Source of the DNA: UBA11891 sp003533785
GTDB taxonomy: Bacteria > Bacteroidota > Bacteroidia > Flavobacteriales > Flavobacteriaceae
DNA length: 64,000 nucleotides
NCBI GenBank assembly: GCA_949511625.1
Contig: CATFEX010000046.1
Span: 50,880 to 114,879, forward strand
Direction: 5' to 3'
The position numbers were made by a program, and so were the translations under genes. The notes below the pieces were generated by a model. That model made no database searches. It was not told the origin of the DNA and saw nothing but the letters and a program-made list of their open reading frames with translations. Shown piece by piece: positions 36,242-44,197 of the stretch (position 1 is the first letter of the stretch; each line of letters begins with the position of its first letter).

Positions 36242-36324
36242 ATCGGCCATAAAAAGTAGCGTATGAACGTTAAAAAAGCCTGTATAAATGCTATTTTAGC
36301 TCAATTCGTTAAATTTTAAGGTTT

Positions 36325-38820
36325 ATGAATGAAGGTGAAAAGCTAATCCCTATAAATATTGAGGATGAGATGAAGTCCGCATACATAGATTATTCTATGT
36401 CTGTCATTGTGTCACGTGCTCTGCCCGATGTGAGAGATGGATTCAAACCCGTGCATCGCCGTGTTTTGTTTGGAATGCATGAATTGGGAATTCGTGCCAA
36501 TACAGCCTACAAGAAATCGGCTCGAATCGTAGGAGAGGTATTGGGAAAATACCACCCCCACGGTGACAGTTCTGTATATGACACAATGGTGCGTATGGCA
36601 CAAGAATGGTCTCTTCGCTATCTTTTAGTGGATGGGCAAGGAAATTATGGTTCTGTCGACGGGGATAGTCCAGCAGCCATGCGATATACCGAAGCCCGAA
36701 TGCAAAAAATATCGGAAGATATGATGGCCGATATTGAAAAAGATACCGTTGAGCATCAGCTGAATTTTGACGACTCACTCAAAGAACCCACAGTGCTTCC
36801 CACGCGAATCCCCAATCTATTGGTCAATGGAGCATCAGGAATCGCGGTTGGGATGGCCACCAATATGCCTCCGCACAACTTAACCGAAGTGGTTGATGGA
36901 ATAGTACAATATATCGATGACGACGCCATCACCATCGAAACTTTGATGCAAACCATCAAGGCTCCAGATTTTCCAACTGGGGGAACCATCTATGGTTACG
37001 AGGGCGTAAGGGAAGCTTTTCTCACTGGACGCGGAAGAGTTGTCCTTCGAGCAAAAGCGATCATCGAAGAAGTTAATGGACGGGAATGTATCATTGTTAC
37101 AGAAATCCCCTACCAAGTGAACAAGGCCGACATGATTCGAAAGACGGCCGAGATGGTAAACGACAAAAAAATTGAAGGCATAAGTAATATCCGTGACGAA
37201 TCGGACCGGAAAGGAATGCGAATTGTCTACATCCTTAAAAGAGATGCCATTCCCAACATTGTCCTCAATAAGCTTTACAAGTTTACCGCTCTTCAATCTT
37301 CTTTTTCAGTCAATAATATTGCACTGGTCAACGGTCGACCAGAATTATTGAATCTAAAACAAATGATTCATCATTTTGTGGAGCATCGTCATGAGGTTGT
37401 GGTTCGCAGAACTCAATTTGAATTGAAAAAGGCAGAGGAACGGGCTCACATACTGGAAGGTCTCATTATCGCATCTGATAATATTGATGAAGTAATCCGA
37501 TTGATTCGGGCCTCTGGCAATGCGGATGAAGCGCGACAGAAACTAATCGAGACCTTTAAGCTCAGTGAATTGCAAGCCAAAGCCATCGTGGAAATGCGTT
37601 TGCGTCAACTGACTGGCTTAGAGCAAGACAAGCTACGATCCGAATACGATGCTCTGGTCACAACTATTGCTGACTTGAAGGATATTCTAGAAAAGAAAGA
37701 TCGGAGAATGGCCATCATCAAAGAAGAATTATTGGAAGTGAAACAGAAATACGGAGACGAACGTCGTTCGGTTATTGAATATGCCGGAGGGAATTTCCGT
37801 ATCGAAGACATGATTCCTGATGAAAAAGTAGTTATTACTATTTCACACGCAGGCTATATCAAGCGAACTTCCCTCTCAGAATATAAAACTCAGAATAGAG
37901 GAGGGGTAGGGCAAAAGGCTTCTACCACTCGTAATGAGGATTTTTTGGAGCACATTTTTGTAGGGACGAATCACCAATACATGTTGTTCTTCACTCAAAA
38001 AGGAAAATGTTTTTGGATGCGTGTTTATGAAATTCCAGAAGGTTCCAGAACCGCCAAAGGCCGCGCCATTCAAAATCTGATTAATATTGAACAGGACGAT
38101 AAGGTCAAGGCGTTTATTTGTACCCAAGACCTAAAGGATGAGGATTACATCAACAGTCACTTTGTCATTATGGCGACCAAAAAGGGGCAAGTAAAAAAGA
38201 CATCTTTAGAGCAATACTCGCGTCCACGCGCAAATGGAATCAATGCAATCACGATCAAAGAAGGCGATGAATTATTGGAAGCTAAACTCACCAATGGCAA
38301 TAGCCAAATACTATTGGCGGGGCGTTCTGGAAAGGCCATTCGTTTTGAAGAAAGCAAAACACGCCCTATGGGTCGGGGGGCTTCTGGAGTTCGTGGGATC
38401 ACCCTAGCAGGACCAGAGGATGAAGTAATCGGTATGGTGTCGGTAAACGATATGGACAGCAACATTTTGGTGGTGTCAGAAAACGGATATGGGAAGCGAT
38501 CCGATCTTGAAGATTATCGTATCACAAACCGGGGTGGTAAGGGGGTCAAAACCATTTCAATCACTGAAAAAACAGGACAGCTTGTCGCTTTAAAAAATGT
38601 TTCTGATGAAGATGATCTAATGATTATCAATAAATCAGGGATTGCCATTCGTATGTCTGTTTCAGATTTGCGCGTAATGGGTAGAGCCACGCAGGGGGTT
38701 CGCTTGATCAATCTCAAAGACAACGACTCCATTGCCGCAGTGGCTAAAGTGATGCCTGACGACGAATCCATTGAAGATGTTAAAGACTTGGATGTCAACG
38801 ATGGCACTGTTATTGAATAG
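36325..38820 (+). CDS. gyrA: DNA gyrase subunit A
   Basis: An 831-residue type II topoisomerase subunit. The breakage-reunion domain has the catalytic tyrosine Y121 (AAMRYTEARM), preceded by the quinolone-determining region HPHGDSSVYD near residue 78-87, with Ser at the usual position. The C-terminal beta-pinwheel contains six repeats; the gyrase-type motif region (QNRGGVGQKA near residue 524) is present, supporting GyrA rather than ParC. The C-terminal tail is acidic. A TPR-protein gene follows after 26 nt. Confidence 0.97.
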   Translation: MNEGEKLIPINIEDEMKSAYIDYSMSVIVSRALPDVRDGFKPVHRRVLFGMHELGIRANTAYKKSARIVGEVLGKYHPHGDSSVYDTMVRMAQEWSLRYLLVDGQGNYGSVDGDSPAAMRYTEARMQKISEDMMADIEKDTVEHQLNFDDSLKEPTVLPTRIPNLLVNGASGIAVGMATNMPPHNLTEVVDGIVQYIDDDAITIETLMQTIKAPDFPTGGTIYGYEGVREAFLTGRGRVVLRAKAIIEEVNGRECIIVTEIPYQVNKADMIRKTAEMVNDKKIEGISNIRDESDRKGMRIVYILKRDAIPNIVLNKLYKFTALQSSFSVNNIALVNGRPELLNLKQMIHHFVEHRHEVVVRRTQFELKKAEERAHILEGLIIASDNIDEVIRLIRASGNADEARQKLIETFKLSELQAKAIVEMRLRQLTGLEQDKLRSEYDALVTTIADLKDILEKKDRRMAIIKEELLEVKQKYGDERRSVIEYAGGNFRIEDMIPDEKVVITISHAGYIKRTSLSEYKTQNRGGVGQKASTTRNEDFLEHIFVGTNHQYMLFFTQKGKCFWMRVYEIPEGSRTAKGRAIQNLINIEQDDKVKAFICTQDLKDEDYINSHFVIMATKKGQVKKTSLEQYSRPRANGINAITIKEGDELLEAKLTNGNSQILLAGRSGKAIRFEESKTRPMGRGASGVRGITLAGPEDEVIGMVSVNDMDSNILVVSENGYGKRSDLEDYRITNRGGKGVKTISITEKTGQLVALKNVSDEDDLMIINKSGIAIRMSVSDLRVMGRATQGVRLINLKDNDSIAAVAKVMPDDESIEDVKDLDVNDGTVIE

Positions 38821-38846
38821 AAAAATTAAATCAAATTTAAATTCCA

Positions 38847-40067
38847 ATGAAAAAAACCATAATTATCTTTTTGGGTATGGTTTCGACCCTAGGGTTTGCC
38901 CAAAAAAAAGAATTAAAAAAAGCTGAAAAACTATTTGCTTCTGGGGATACTGCTGGGGCGAACGCAATGTTAAATGACAATGCATCCTTGTTCGAAGCCG
39001 CCGATGAAAAAACAACGGCATCCTACCAGTTTTTACAAGCAAAAATCGCCCAAGCCACTCAGGACTTCCAGACGGCTATGGATATGTATACCGCCCTAAA
39101 GGATGATAGTCGTTTGAAAGCTGGAGTTGCTGAACAACTTCAAAAACTTCAAAACGAATTGGTGAATGCTGCCATTGAAGACAATGAAAAGGAAGACTAT
39201 ATGGCTTCAGCCACGAAATTATTCATGGCCTACCAAATCAATCCTGAAAATGGTAAAGATTATCTCTATTATGCGGCATCCAATAGTGTTAATGGTCAAT
39301 TCTACGACAAGGCCTTGGAATACTATTTTCTTTTGAAAGAGATTAAATACACAGGTGTTACTACCAAGTATCTGGTTACAGAAGTAGCAACAAATGAAGA
39401 ACTAGAAGTCACCGAGGTGGAGTTCAATATTTATAAAAAATCGAAGGATTATATCAATCCTCGAGAAGAAGTGTCTGAATCCAAATATCCTGAAATTGTT
39501 AAGAATATTGCTTTGATCTATGCCCAACAGGGAAAAAATGAAGAAGCGATTGCAGCGGTTCAGGAAGCAAGAAACGAGAGCCCAGACGATCTAAACTTAA
39601 TTTTGACTGAAGCTGATCTCTATATTAAATTGGGAGAAAAGGAAAAGTTTAAAGAACTCATTGGGATAGCTATTGAACAAGACCCTAACAATGCCAATTT
39701 ATATTTCAACCTAGGGGTAGTGAATAATGAGTTGGGTGAAAAAGAAGCGGCCCGCTCATTTTACGAAAAAGCCATTGCATTGGATCCCAAATTCGAATCG
39801 GCTTATCTCAATTTAGTTTCTTTAATTTTAGAAGGAGAAAGCGCTATTGTAGAAGAGATGAATAGCTTGGGAACTACTCGTGCCGACAACGTTCGATATG
39901 AAATCTTAAAAAAGAGTAGAGAATCTTTATATACAGAATGCATTCCGATTTTACGAGGACTCATTGAAAAAGTTGGAAATCAGGAAGCGATTAAGACTTT
40001 GATGAATATCTATGGGACACTAGGTGATACAGAAGGATATAAAGAGATGAAGGCACTTCAGGAATAA
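38847..40067 (+). CDS. Secreted tetratricopeptide-repeat protein
   Basis: A 406-residue protein with a signal peptide (about residues 1-18, ending GFAQ). Several TPR-type helical pairs follow, clearest at residues 210-325 (ALIYAQQGKNEEAIAAVQEA, NLYFNLGVVNNELGEKEAA). Such proteins are scaffolds for periplasmic or envelope assemblies; the partner is not evident. It is 26 nt after gyrA on the same strand and ends at a strong terminator. Confidence 0.85.
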   Translation: MKKTIIIFLGMVSTLGFAQKKELKKAEKLFASGDTAGANAMLNDNASLFEAADEKTTASYQFLQAKIAQATQDFQTAMDMYTALKDDSRLKAGVAEQLQKLQNELVNAAIEDNEKEDYMASATKLFMAYQINPENGKDYLYYAASNSVNGQFYDKALEYYFLLKEIKYTGVTTKYLVTEVATNEELEVTEVEFNIYKKSKDYINPREEVSESKYPEIVKNIALIYAQQGKNEEAIAAVQEARNESPDDLNLILTEADLYIKLGEKEKFKELIGIAIEQDPNNANLYFNLGVVNNELGEKEAARSFYEKAIALDPKFESAYLNLVSLILEGESAIVEEMNSLGTTRADNVRYEILKKSRESLYTECIPILRGLIEKVGNQEAIKTLMNIYGTLGDTEGYKEMKALQE

Positions 40068-40089
40068 CGATTATTTCAAATCTCATTTA

Positions 40090-40117
40090 AACCCTCTGAA
40101 TTGCAGAGGGTTTTTTT
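40090..40117 (+). terminator. Rho-independent terminator after the TPR gene
   Basis: Stem AACCCTCTG / CAGAGGGTT (40090-40098 and 40104-40112) with a 5-nt loop, followed by T residues. The convergent NlpC/P60 gene ends inside it, so it may serve both strands. Confidence 0.88.
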
Positions 40118-40865
40118 ATAAAATAGATTTGATCATCCGCAATTTGTGCGAGTGGTTCTGAATTTCCTTGTTGTAAATACCCGTTTGGTCAATCCCATCA
40201 ATACGAACTTGCCCATGGGCATGGATGATTTTATGATTGGGTAGTAGAATACCCACATGAATGATGTTTCCTTCAGGGTCGTCAAAGAAAGCCAAATCAC
40301 CGGCTTGACTTTCTTCTATAAAGCTGAGGGTTTGGCCTTGTTCGGCCTGTTGAGAGGCATCTCTATGCAGTTGATAGCCATTGATTCGGTAGACCATTTG
40401 ACTCAATCCTGAGCAATCTATGCCCAAAGGGGATTTGCCTCCCCAAAGATAGGGGGCATTCAAGTAGAGATAGGCTGTTTTCACCAGATCTTTTCTTTGA
40501 TTTTTTTTGGCGTTTTTTTCGCCTTCGTGTTGTTGCGATAAAAGCGATTGCACTGCCAGATTGCTCCCCAACGGAATGGGAAACAGTATCCCGTTTTGTT
40601 GATGAGAATAGCTGATTAAATCAGTTGTATAGTTTGGTTTTTTAGATCGTAGAGATTTCCATTCGGAAGCATTTAAAGTAAAGCATTGATTTTTGGAAAT
40701 CCAACCCTCGTAGGCATCTGCGTCCAAACGAATTTTACACCACTTTTTTTTCAGTTCTAGTACCGTATAGGTATCTCCGTAGAGGAGTTGAGTCACCATT
40801 TCACTTCGGTCGTCTTTGTCCGCCCGAACAGAAATAATACCCAAGTGGCAAACTCCGTATTTCAT
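40116..40865 (-). CDS. NlpC/P60 cysteine peptidase with SH3 domain
   Basis: A 249-residue putative cell-wall endopeptidase. An SH3-like N-terminal half (about residues 1-70, YGDTYTVLELKKKWCKIRL) precedes the NlpC/P60 domain: catalytic Cys in GIDCSGLSQM near residue 153 and the His in IIHVGILLPN near residue 205. ATG 40865 is preferred; a longer start would add a short hydrophobic stretch (about residues 1-13) that could be a partial export signal, so location is uncertain. Related flavobacterial enzymes cleave peptidoglycan stem peptides. Confidence 0.9.
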   Translation of the reverse strand: MKYGVCHLGIISVRADKDDRSEMVTQLLYGDTYTVLELKKKWCKIRLDADAYEGWISKNQCFTLNASEWKSLRSKKPNYTTDLISYSHQQNGILFPIPLGSNLAVQSLLSQQHEGEKNAKKNQRKDLVKTAYLYLNAPYLWGGKSPLGIDCSGLSQMVYRINGYQLHRDASQQAEQGQTLSFIEESQAGDLAFFDDPEGNIIHVGILLPNHKIIHAHGQVRIDGIDQTGIYNKEIQNHSHKLRMIKSIL

Positions 40866-40967
40866 AGTTGAAGTGAGACTCAAAAGTAAATAATATAAAA
40901 ACAACTATTGATATCAAGAATCGCTTTATTGCTTAATTTTTGTTTTCTTAGCTCTAAAATCCTGTAG

Positions 40968-43016
40968 TTGTTGAAACGGTATTGGCATTGGTTTTTTTAC
41001 AATCAACCCCAGCTTTATAAAGGCTTTCTTTTTTTGGTCCTGGTGGGGGCTATATTGTATATGATACCGGTGGGGGGGAAGTTTCAGTATGAATACCAAA
41101 AAGGACTTCCATGGAAACATGCTGCGCTTTATGCCCCTTTTGATTTCCCAATTCTCAAAACACAAGCTGAAATTGATCAAGAAATTACTCTATTGACTCG
41201 TGAAGCCAATAGCTTCTATCGTTTGGATTCTATTCCAATTAAAGAAGCCTTACTCAAGTATAACAAGCAATTCGATTCGTATTTTGACAATATTCCCATT
41301 GCAATTCAACAGCAATTATTGATTTATGGCAATGGGGTACTGGATAGTATTTACCAAAAAGGAATCCTTCCGCTAGGATGGAAAACTGAGGATACTAGCT
41401 TTGTCCGATTGGTAACAGGTAATATCGAAAAATTACGCCCATCTTCCTCTTTCTATCGTTTGAGTAGACTTAATGAAGATGTTAAGGAAAGACTTCCCGA
41501 TTCGTTACAACAGTTTCGATCTAACTTTTATAAGCTCTTTTTTGAAATTTTAACACCGAACTTGGTTTTGGACTCCACTTTGCGTAAAAAAATATTAGAC
41601 CAGGGTAAACAGTCCTTGTCTTTGACCCGCAGCGTAGTTAAAAAAGGAAGCTTAATTATTGCCCAAAACGAATTGGTGGAAGGGGAGCGCTTTCAACAAT
41701 TAGAATCTTTAGCTGCAGAATATCAAAGCAGTTCTTGGACGGAGAGCAAGCAATTCGTGATTACTGCTGGGTATGCTATATTAGTAGGTTTGGGTGTATT
41801 CATGCTGATGCGTTTTATTTTTATTTATCGCATTGCATTATTCAATAACAACAAAGAGCTGACCTTTATTTTCGTCAATATATTTTTGATAGTTGCCTTA
41901 ACGATATTGGTATTGAATTTTGATCCGTATTTGGTATATGGGGTTCCTTTGTGTATTCTACCGCTGACTTTGAAGGCTTTTTTTGATGCTCGATTGGGTT
42001 TGTTTACTCATGTATTGACTGTTTTGCTGCTTGGGTTTGTTGTTCCTAATAGTTTTGAATTTGTTTTTCTTCAAGTTCTTGCTGGGATAGTTACCATTCA
42101 AACCAGTTCCAAACTTTATCAAAGAGCTAATTTATTTATATCTGTGGGTCAAATTGTTCTGATTTATTTATTGGTTCATATTGCTTTTACTTTTATTCAT
42201 GAGGGTAGTATTGAGAACATTTCATTGTCCACTTTGGGGCTGTTTTTACTAAATGGACTGTTGACCTTGTTTGTGCAACCCCTTATTTATTTATTTGAAC
42301 GTCTTTTTTCATTGACCTCAGACGTTTCCCTTCTTGAATTATCGGATACGAATACTGCCTTATTGAAGGAATTGTCCGATGTTGCTCCTGGGACATTTCA
42401 TCATTCCCTGCAAGTAGCTAATTTGGCCGAAGCAGCTGCCAACGAAATAGGGGCCAATGGGTTGTTGGTTCGTGTTGGTGCCTTGTATCACGATATTGGG
42501 AAAATGAAAAACCCTACCTACTTTTCCGAGAATCAGAAGAATGAAACATCTCCTCATCATGAGTTAACACCCAGTCAAAGTGCAGCGATTATTGTCAGGC
42601 ACGTTAGGGAGGGAATCAATCTGGCCAAAAAATTTAATCTTCCTGAACGCATTATTGACTTTATTAGGACCCACCACGGGACTTCTTTGGTATATTATTT
42701 TTATAAACAAGCACAGGACCAAAATCAAGAACAAGCTGTTGACCCTGAACCTTTTCAGTATCCTGGGCCCAAGCCTTTTTCTAAAGAAACTGCTATACTG
42801 ATGATGGCGGATGCTGTGGAAGCAGCTTCGAAAAGCTTAAAGGCGGCTAATCTAAAGATTATCGAATCTTTTGTGACCCAAATTGTACAAAAACAGTTAG
42901 ATGAAGGCCAGTTTAGTCATAGTAATATCACCTTATTAGAAATTGAGCAAACCAAAAAAGTCCTTATACGGAAACTGTCCAACATATACCATTTACGGAT
43001 TGAATATCCCGAATAG
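40968..43016 (+). CDS. 7TM-HD domain phosphohydrolase (PgpH/YqfF-like)
   Basis: A 682-residue membrane protein. One N-terminal helix (residues 18-34) is followed by a large extracytoplasmic domain, then about seven helices (residues 260-450), then a cytoplasmic HD domain with HHSLQVANLAE near residue 476 and the metal-binding YHDIGKM near residue 505, plus a later HHGTSLVYYFY. Relatives hydrolyse cyclic di-AMP. The frame has no ATG or GTG before the first membrane helix; a stop at 40965 leaves only TTG 40968 or TTG 40971 as starts, an unusual choice. Confidence 0.88.
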   Translation: MLKRYWHWFFYNQPQLYKGFLFLVLVGAILYMIPVGGKFQYEYQKGLPWKHAALYAPFDFPILKTQAEIDQEITLLTREANSFYRLDSIPIKEALLKYNKQFDSYFDNIPIAIQQQLLIYGNGVLDSIYQKGILPLGWKTEDTSFVRLVTGNIEKLRPSSSFYRLSRLNEDVKERLPDSLQQFRSNFYKLFFEILTPNLVLDSTLRKKILDQGKQSLSLTRSVVKKGSLIIAQNELVEGERFQQLESLAAEYQSSSWTESKQFVITAGYAILVGLGVFMLMRFIFIYRIALFNNNKELTFIFVNIFLIVALTILVLNFDPYLVYGVPLCILPLTLKAFFDARLGLFTHVLTVLLLGFVVPNSFEFVFLQVLAGIVTIQTSSKLYQRANLFISVGQIVLIYLLVHIAFTFIHEGSIENISLSTLGLFLLNGLLTLFVQPLIYLFERLFSLTSDVSLLELSDTNTALLKELSDVAPGTFHHSLQVANLAEAAANEIGANGLLVRVGALYHDIGKMKNPTYFSENQKNETSPHHELTPSQSAAIIVRHVREGINLAKKFNLPERIIDFIRTHHGTSLVYYFYKQAQDQNQEQAVDPEPFQYPGPKPFSKETAILMMADAVEAASKSLKAANLKIIESFVTQIVQKQLDEGQFSHSNITLLEIEQTKKVLIRKLSNIYHLRIEYPE

Positions 43017-43032
43017 ATTTTGGAGGGGGAAG

Positions 43033-43063
43033 TTGTATTATTCCCTATGAAAAGGTATTTTTG
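43033..43063 (+). promoter_or_regulatory. Promoter of tRNA-Ser
   Basis: TTG at 43033-43035, a 20-nt spacer, then TATTTTTG at 43056-43063 (TAnnTTTG). Transcription would begin about 15 nt before the mature tRNA. Confidence 0.68.
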
Positions 43064-43083
43064 CGCAAGTTCTTAAATGAATC

Positions 43084-43167
43084 GGAGAGGTGCCAGAGTG
43101 GTAATGGAGCAGATTGCTAATCTGTCAACGCGTAAGCGTTGCCAGGGTTCGAATCCCTGTCTCTCCG
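43084..43167 (+). tRNA. tRNA-Ser(GCT)
   Basis: The acceptor strands 43084-43090 and 43160-43166 pair over 7 bp with one G-U, the anticodon loop TTGCTAA gives GCT at 43116-43118, a long variable arm (AACGCGTAAGCGTT) marks it as class II, and the T arm CAGGG-TTCGAAT-CCCTG is perfect. CAA follows the discriminator, so CCA is not encoded. Confidence 0.95.
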
Positions 43168-43174
43168 CAACAAC

Positions 43175-43220
43175 AATCCCTTTTATATTGTAATTCAATA
43201 TTTTAGGGATTTATTATTTT
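43175..43220 (+). terminator. Likely terminator after tRNA-Ser
   Basis: AATCCCT ... AGGGATT forms a stem closed by a longer AT-rich inner helix (TATATTG / CAATATT), followed by TTATTATTTT. It begins 8 nt after the tRNA. Confidence 0.55.
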
Positions 43221-43272
43221 ATTTATGTATAGTATTTGTACGGCTGCAATATTTAAAACCTAAAAACTTTCC

Positions 43273-43754
43273 TGCCTATCTCATTACCTGACCCGGTGCT
43301 TATTTAAAAGGATCAAACTATTGGGCTTCCTTTTCTATTCCGCGTCTTTTCAATGTAAAGCGTAATAAAGATTTAGCCATTATAGCAAAAGACCGGTTTC
43401 ATGCCTATCTAATTTTAGGAGCAGATTTTGCAGCTATAAGTAATATATATTTCAAACCATCACTAATAATTAGAAAAGTTAAAGGCCTCCCAGCCACTGC
43501 TGATTAGACAGCCATGGCAAGTTGGCAAAACCAGTTTGATTTGGGGATTTCTGTTAGAACAAATAGTTCTATTGCTCTTATGAGTGTTGTTAGTCTAGGG
43601 AACTTTGACGTTGGATATGCTTATGAAACACCTACTGAAAACCTGCTATCACAAGTAAATTTAAAAAACACAAGAAATCATTTTATGTTTTAAATTCGAA
43701 GGTGACTCTAAAAGCGACGATACTCAACAGGTTGAAAGCAATCCTGACCAATAG
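43273..43754 (+). pseudogene. Decayed PorP/SprF-family gene (type IX secretion-associated membrane protein), C-terminal half
   Basis: No intact frame exists, but three frame segments together read as the C-terminal half of a PorP/SprF outer-membrane protein: a DPVL segment in one frame near 43287, then SIPRLFN, LILGADFA, FKPSLIIRKVKGLP, FDLGISVRTNSSIALMSVV and FDVGYAYETPT in a second frame from 43304, then FKFEGDSK to a natural TAG at 43752. Lesions are a frameshift near 43300, an in-frame TAG at 43505-43507 and a one-base shift in TTTT at 43688-43691. The N-terminal half is gone. It is flanked by two tRNA genes and is strongly AT-rich. Family members are usually near 300 residues and pair with gliding or adhesin genes. 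Confidence 0.75.
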
Positions 43755-44051
43755 ATTTAAGCTTATATAGTTAGATCTACATGGATAACACATGGATAAA
43801 AAAATGCTAGAATAAAGTAACTTCATAAGTTAAAAATGGGTGTAATTTTTAATAAATGAGGTTATAGATTCAGTGAAGGTAAATTTAATTACTGCTCATT
43901 AAGAGTTTACAGGTTACACTAAAACTATTTATATTTGTCCCAGTTCTTTTAAAGGATAATAATAGATCATACGTTTAGCCTTAATCTAAATATTTATTAG
44001 CTAAAGATCTAAACTATAACACCCTTTGTAAGATCTATATCATTTGTAATA
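43755..44051 (+). other. AT-rich non-coding gap, no gene recognised
   Basis: Between the dead PorP gene and tRNA-Arg no frame or RNA fold is convincing. There is a short tandem ACATGGATAAC / ACATGGATAAA near 43780-43800. Composition is clearly lower in G+C than the surroundings, like the pseudogene, suggesting the whole gap is decaying DNA. Confidence 0.5.
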
Positions 44052-44125
44052 GGTCGCGTAGCTCAGCTGGATAGAGCATCTGCCTTCTAAGCAGACGGTC
44101 CTAGGTTCGAATCCTAGCGCGATCA
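44052..44125 (+). tRNA. tRNA-Arg(TCT)
   Basis: Acceptor GGTCGCG (44052-44058) pairs with CGCGATC (44118-44124) with one G-U; the anticodon stem TCTGC/GCAGA holds loop CTTCTAA with TCT at 44086-44088; the T arm CTAGG-TTCGAAT-CCTAG is perfect. CCA is not encoded. Confidence 0.96.
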
Positions 44126-44140
44126 CAGCCAATAAATTAA

Positions 44141-44168
44141 AAACCCCAGTATTAACTGGGGTTTTGTA
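44141..44168 (+). terminator. Terminator after tRNA-Arg
   Basis: Perfect stem AAACCCCAGT / ACTGGGGTTT (44141-44150 and 44155-44164) with a 4-nt loop and trailing T-rich sequence. It may also serve the convergent large BNR-protein gene. Confidence 0.9.
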
Positions 44169-44197
44169 ATTATTAAAAAAGTAAAATAATTTAATCC

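Noticed and set aside
43084..44125. Possible integrated element between the two tRNAs with att repeats
   Set aside because: No integrase and no duplicated tRNA 3' segment; shared TTCGAATCC is only the common T-loop.
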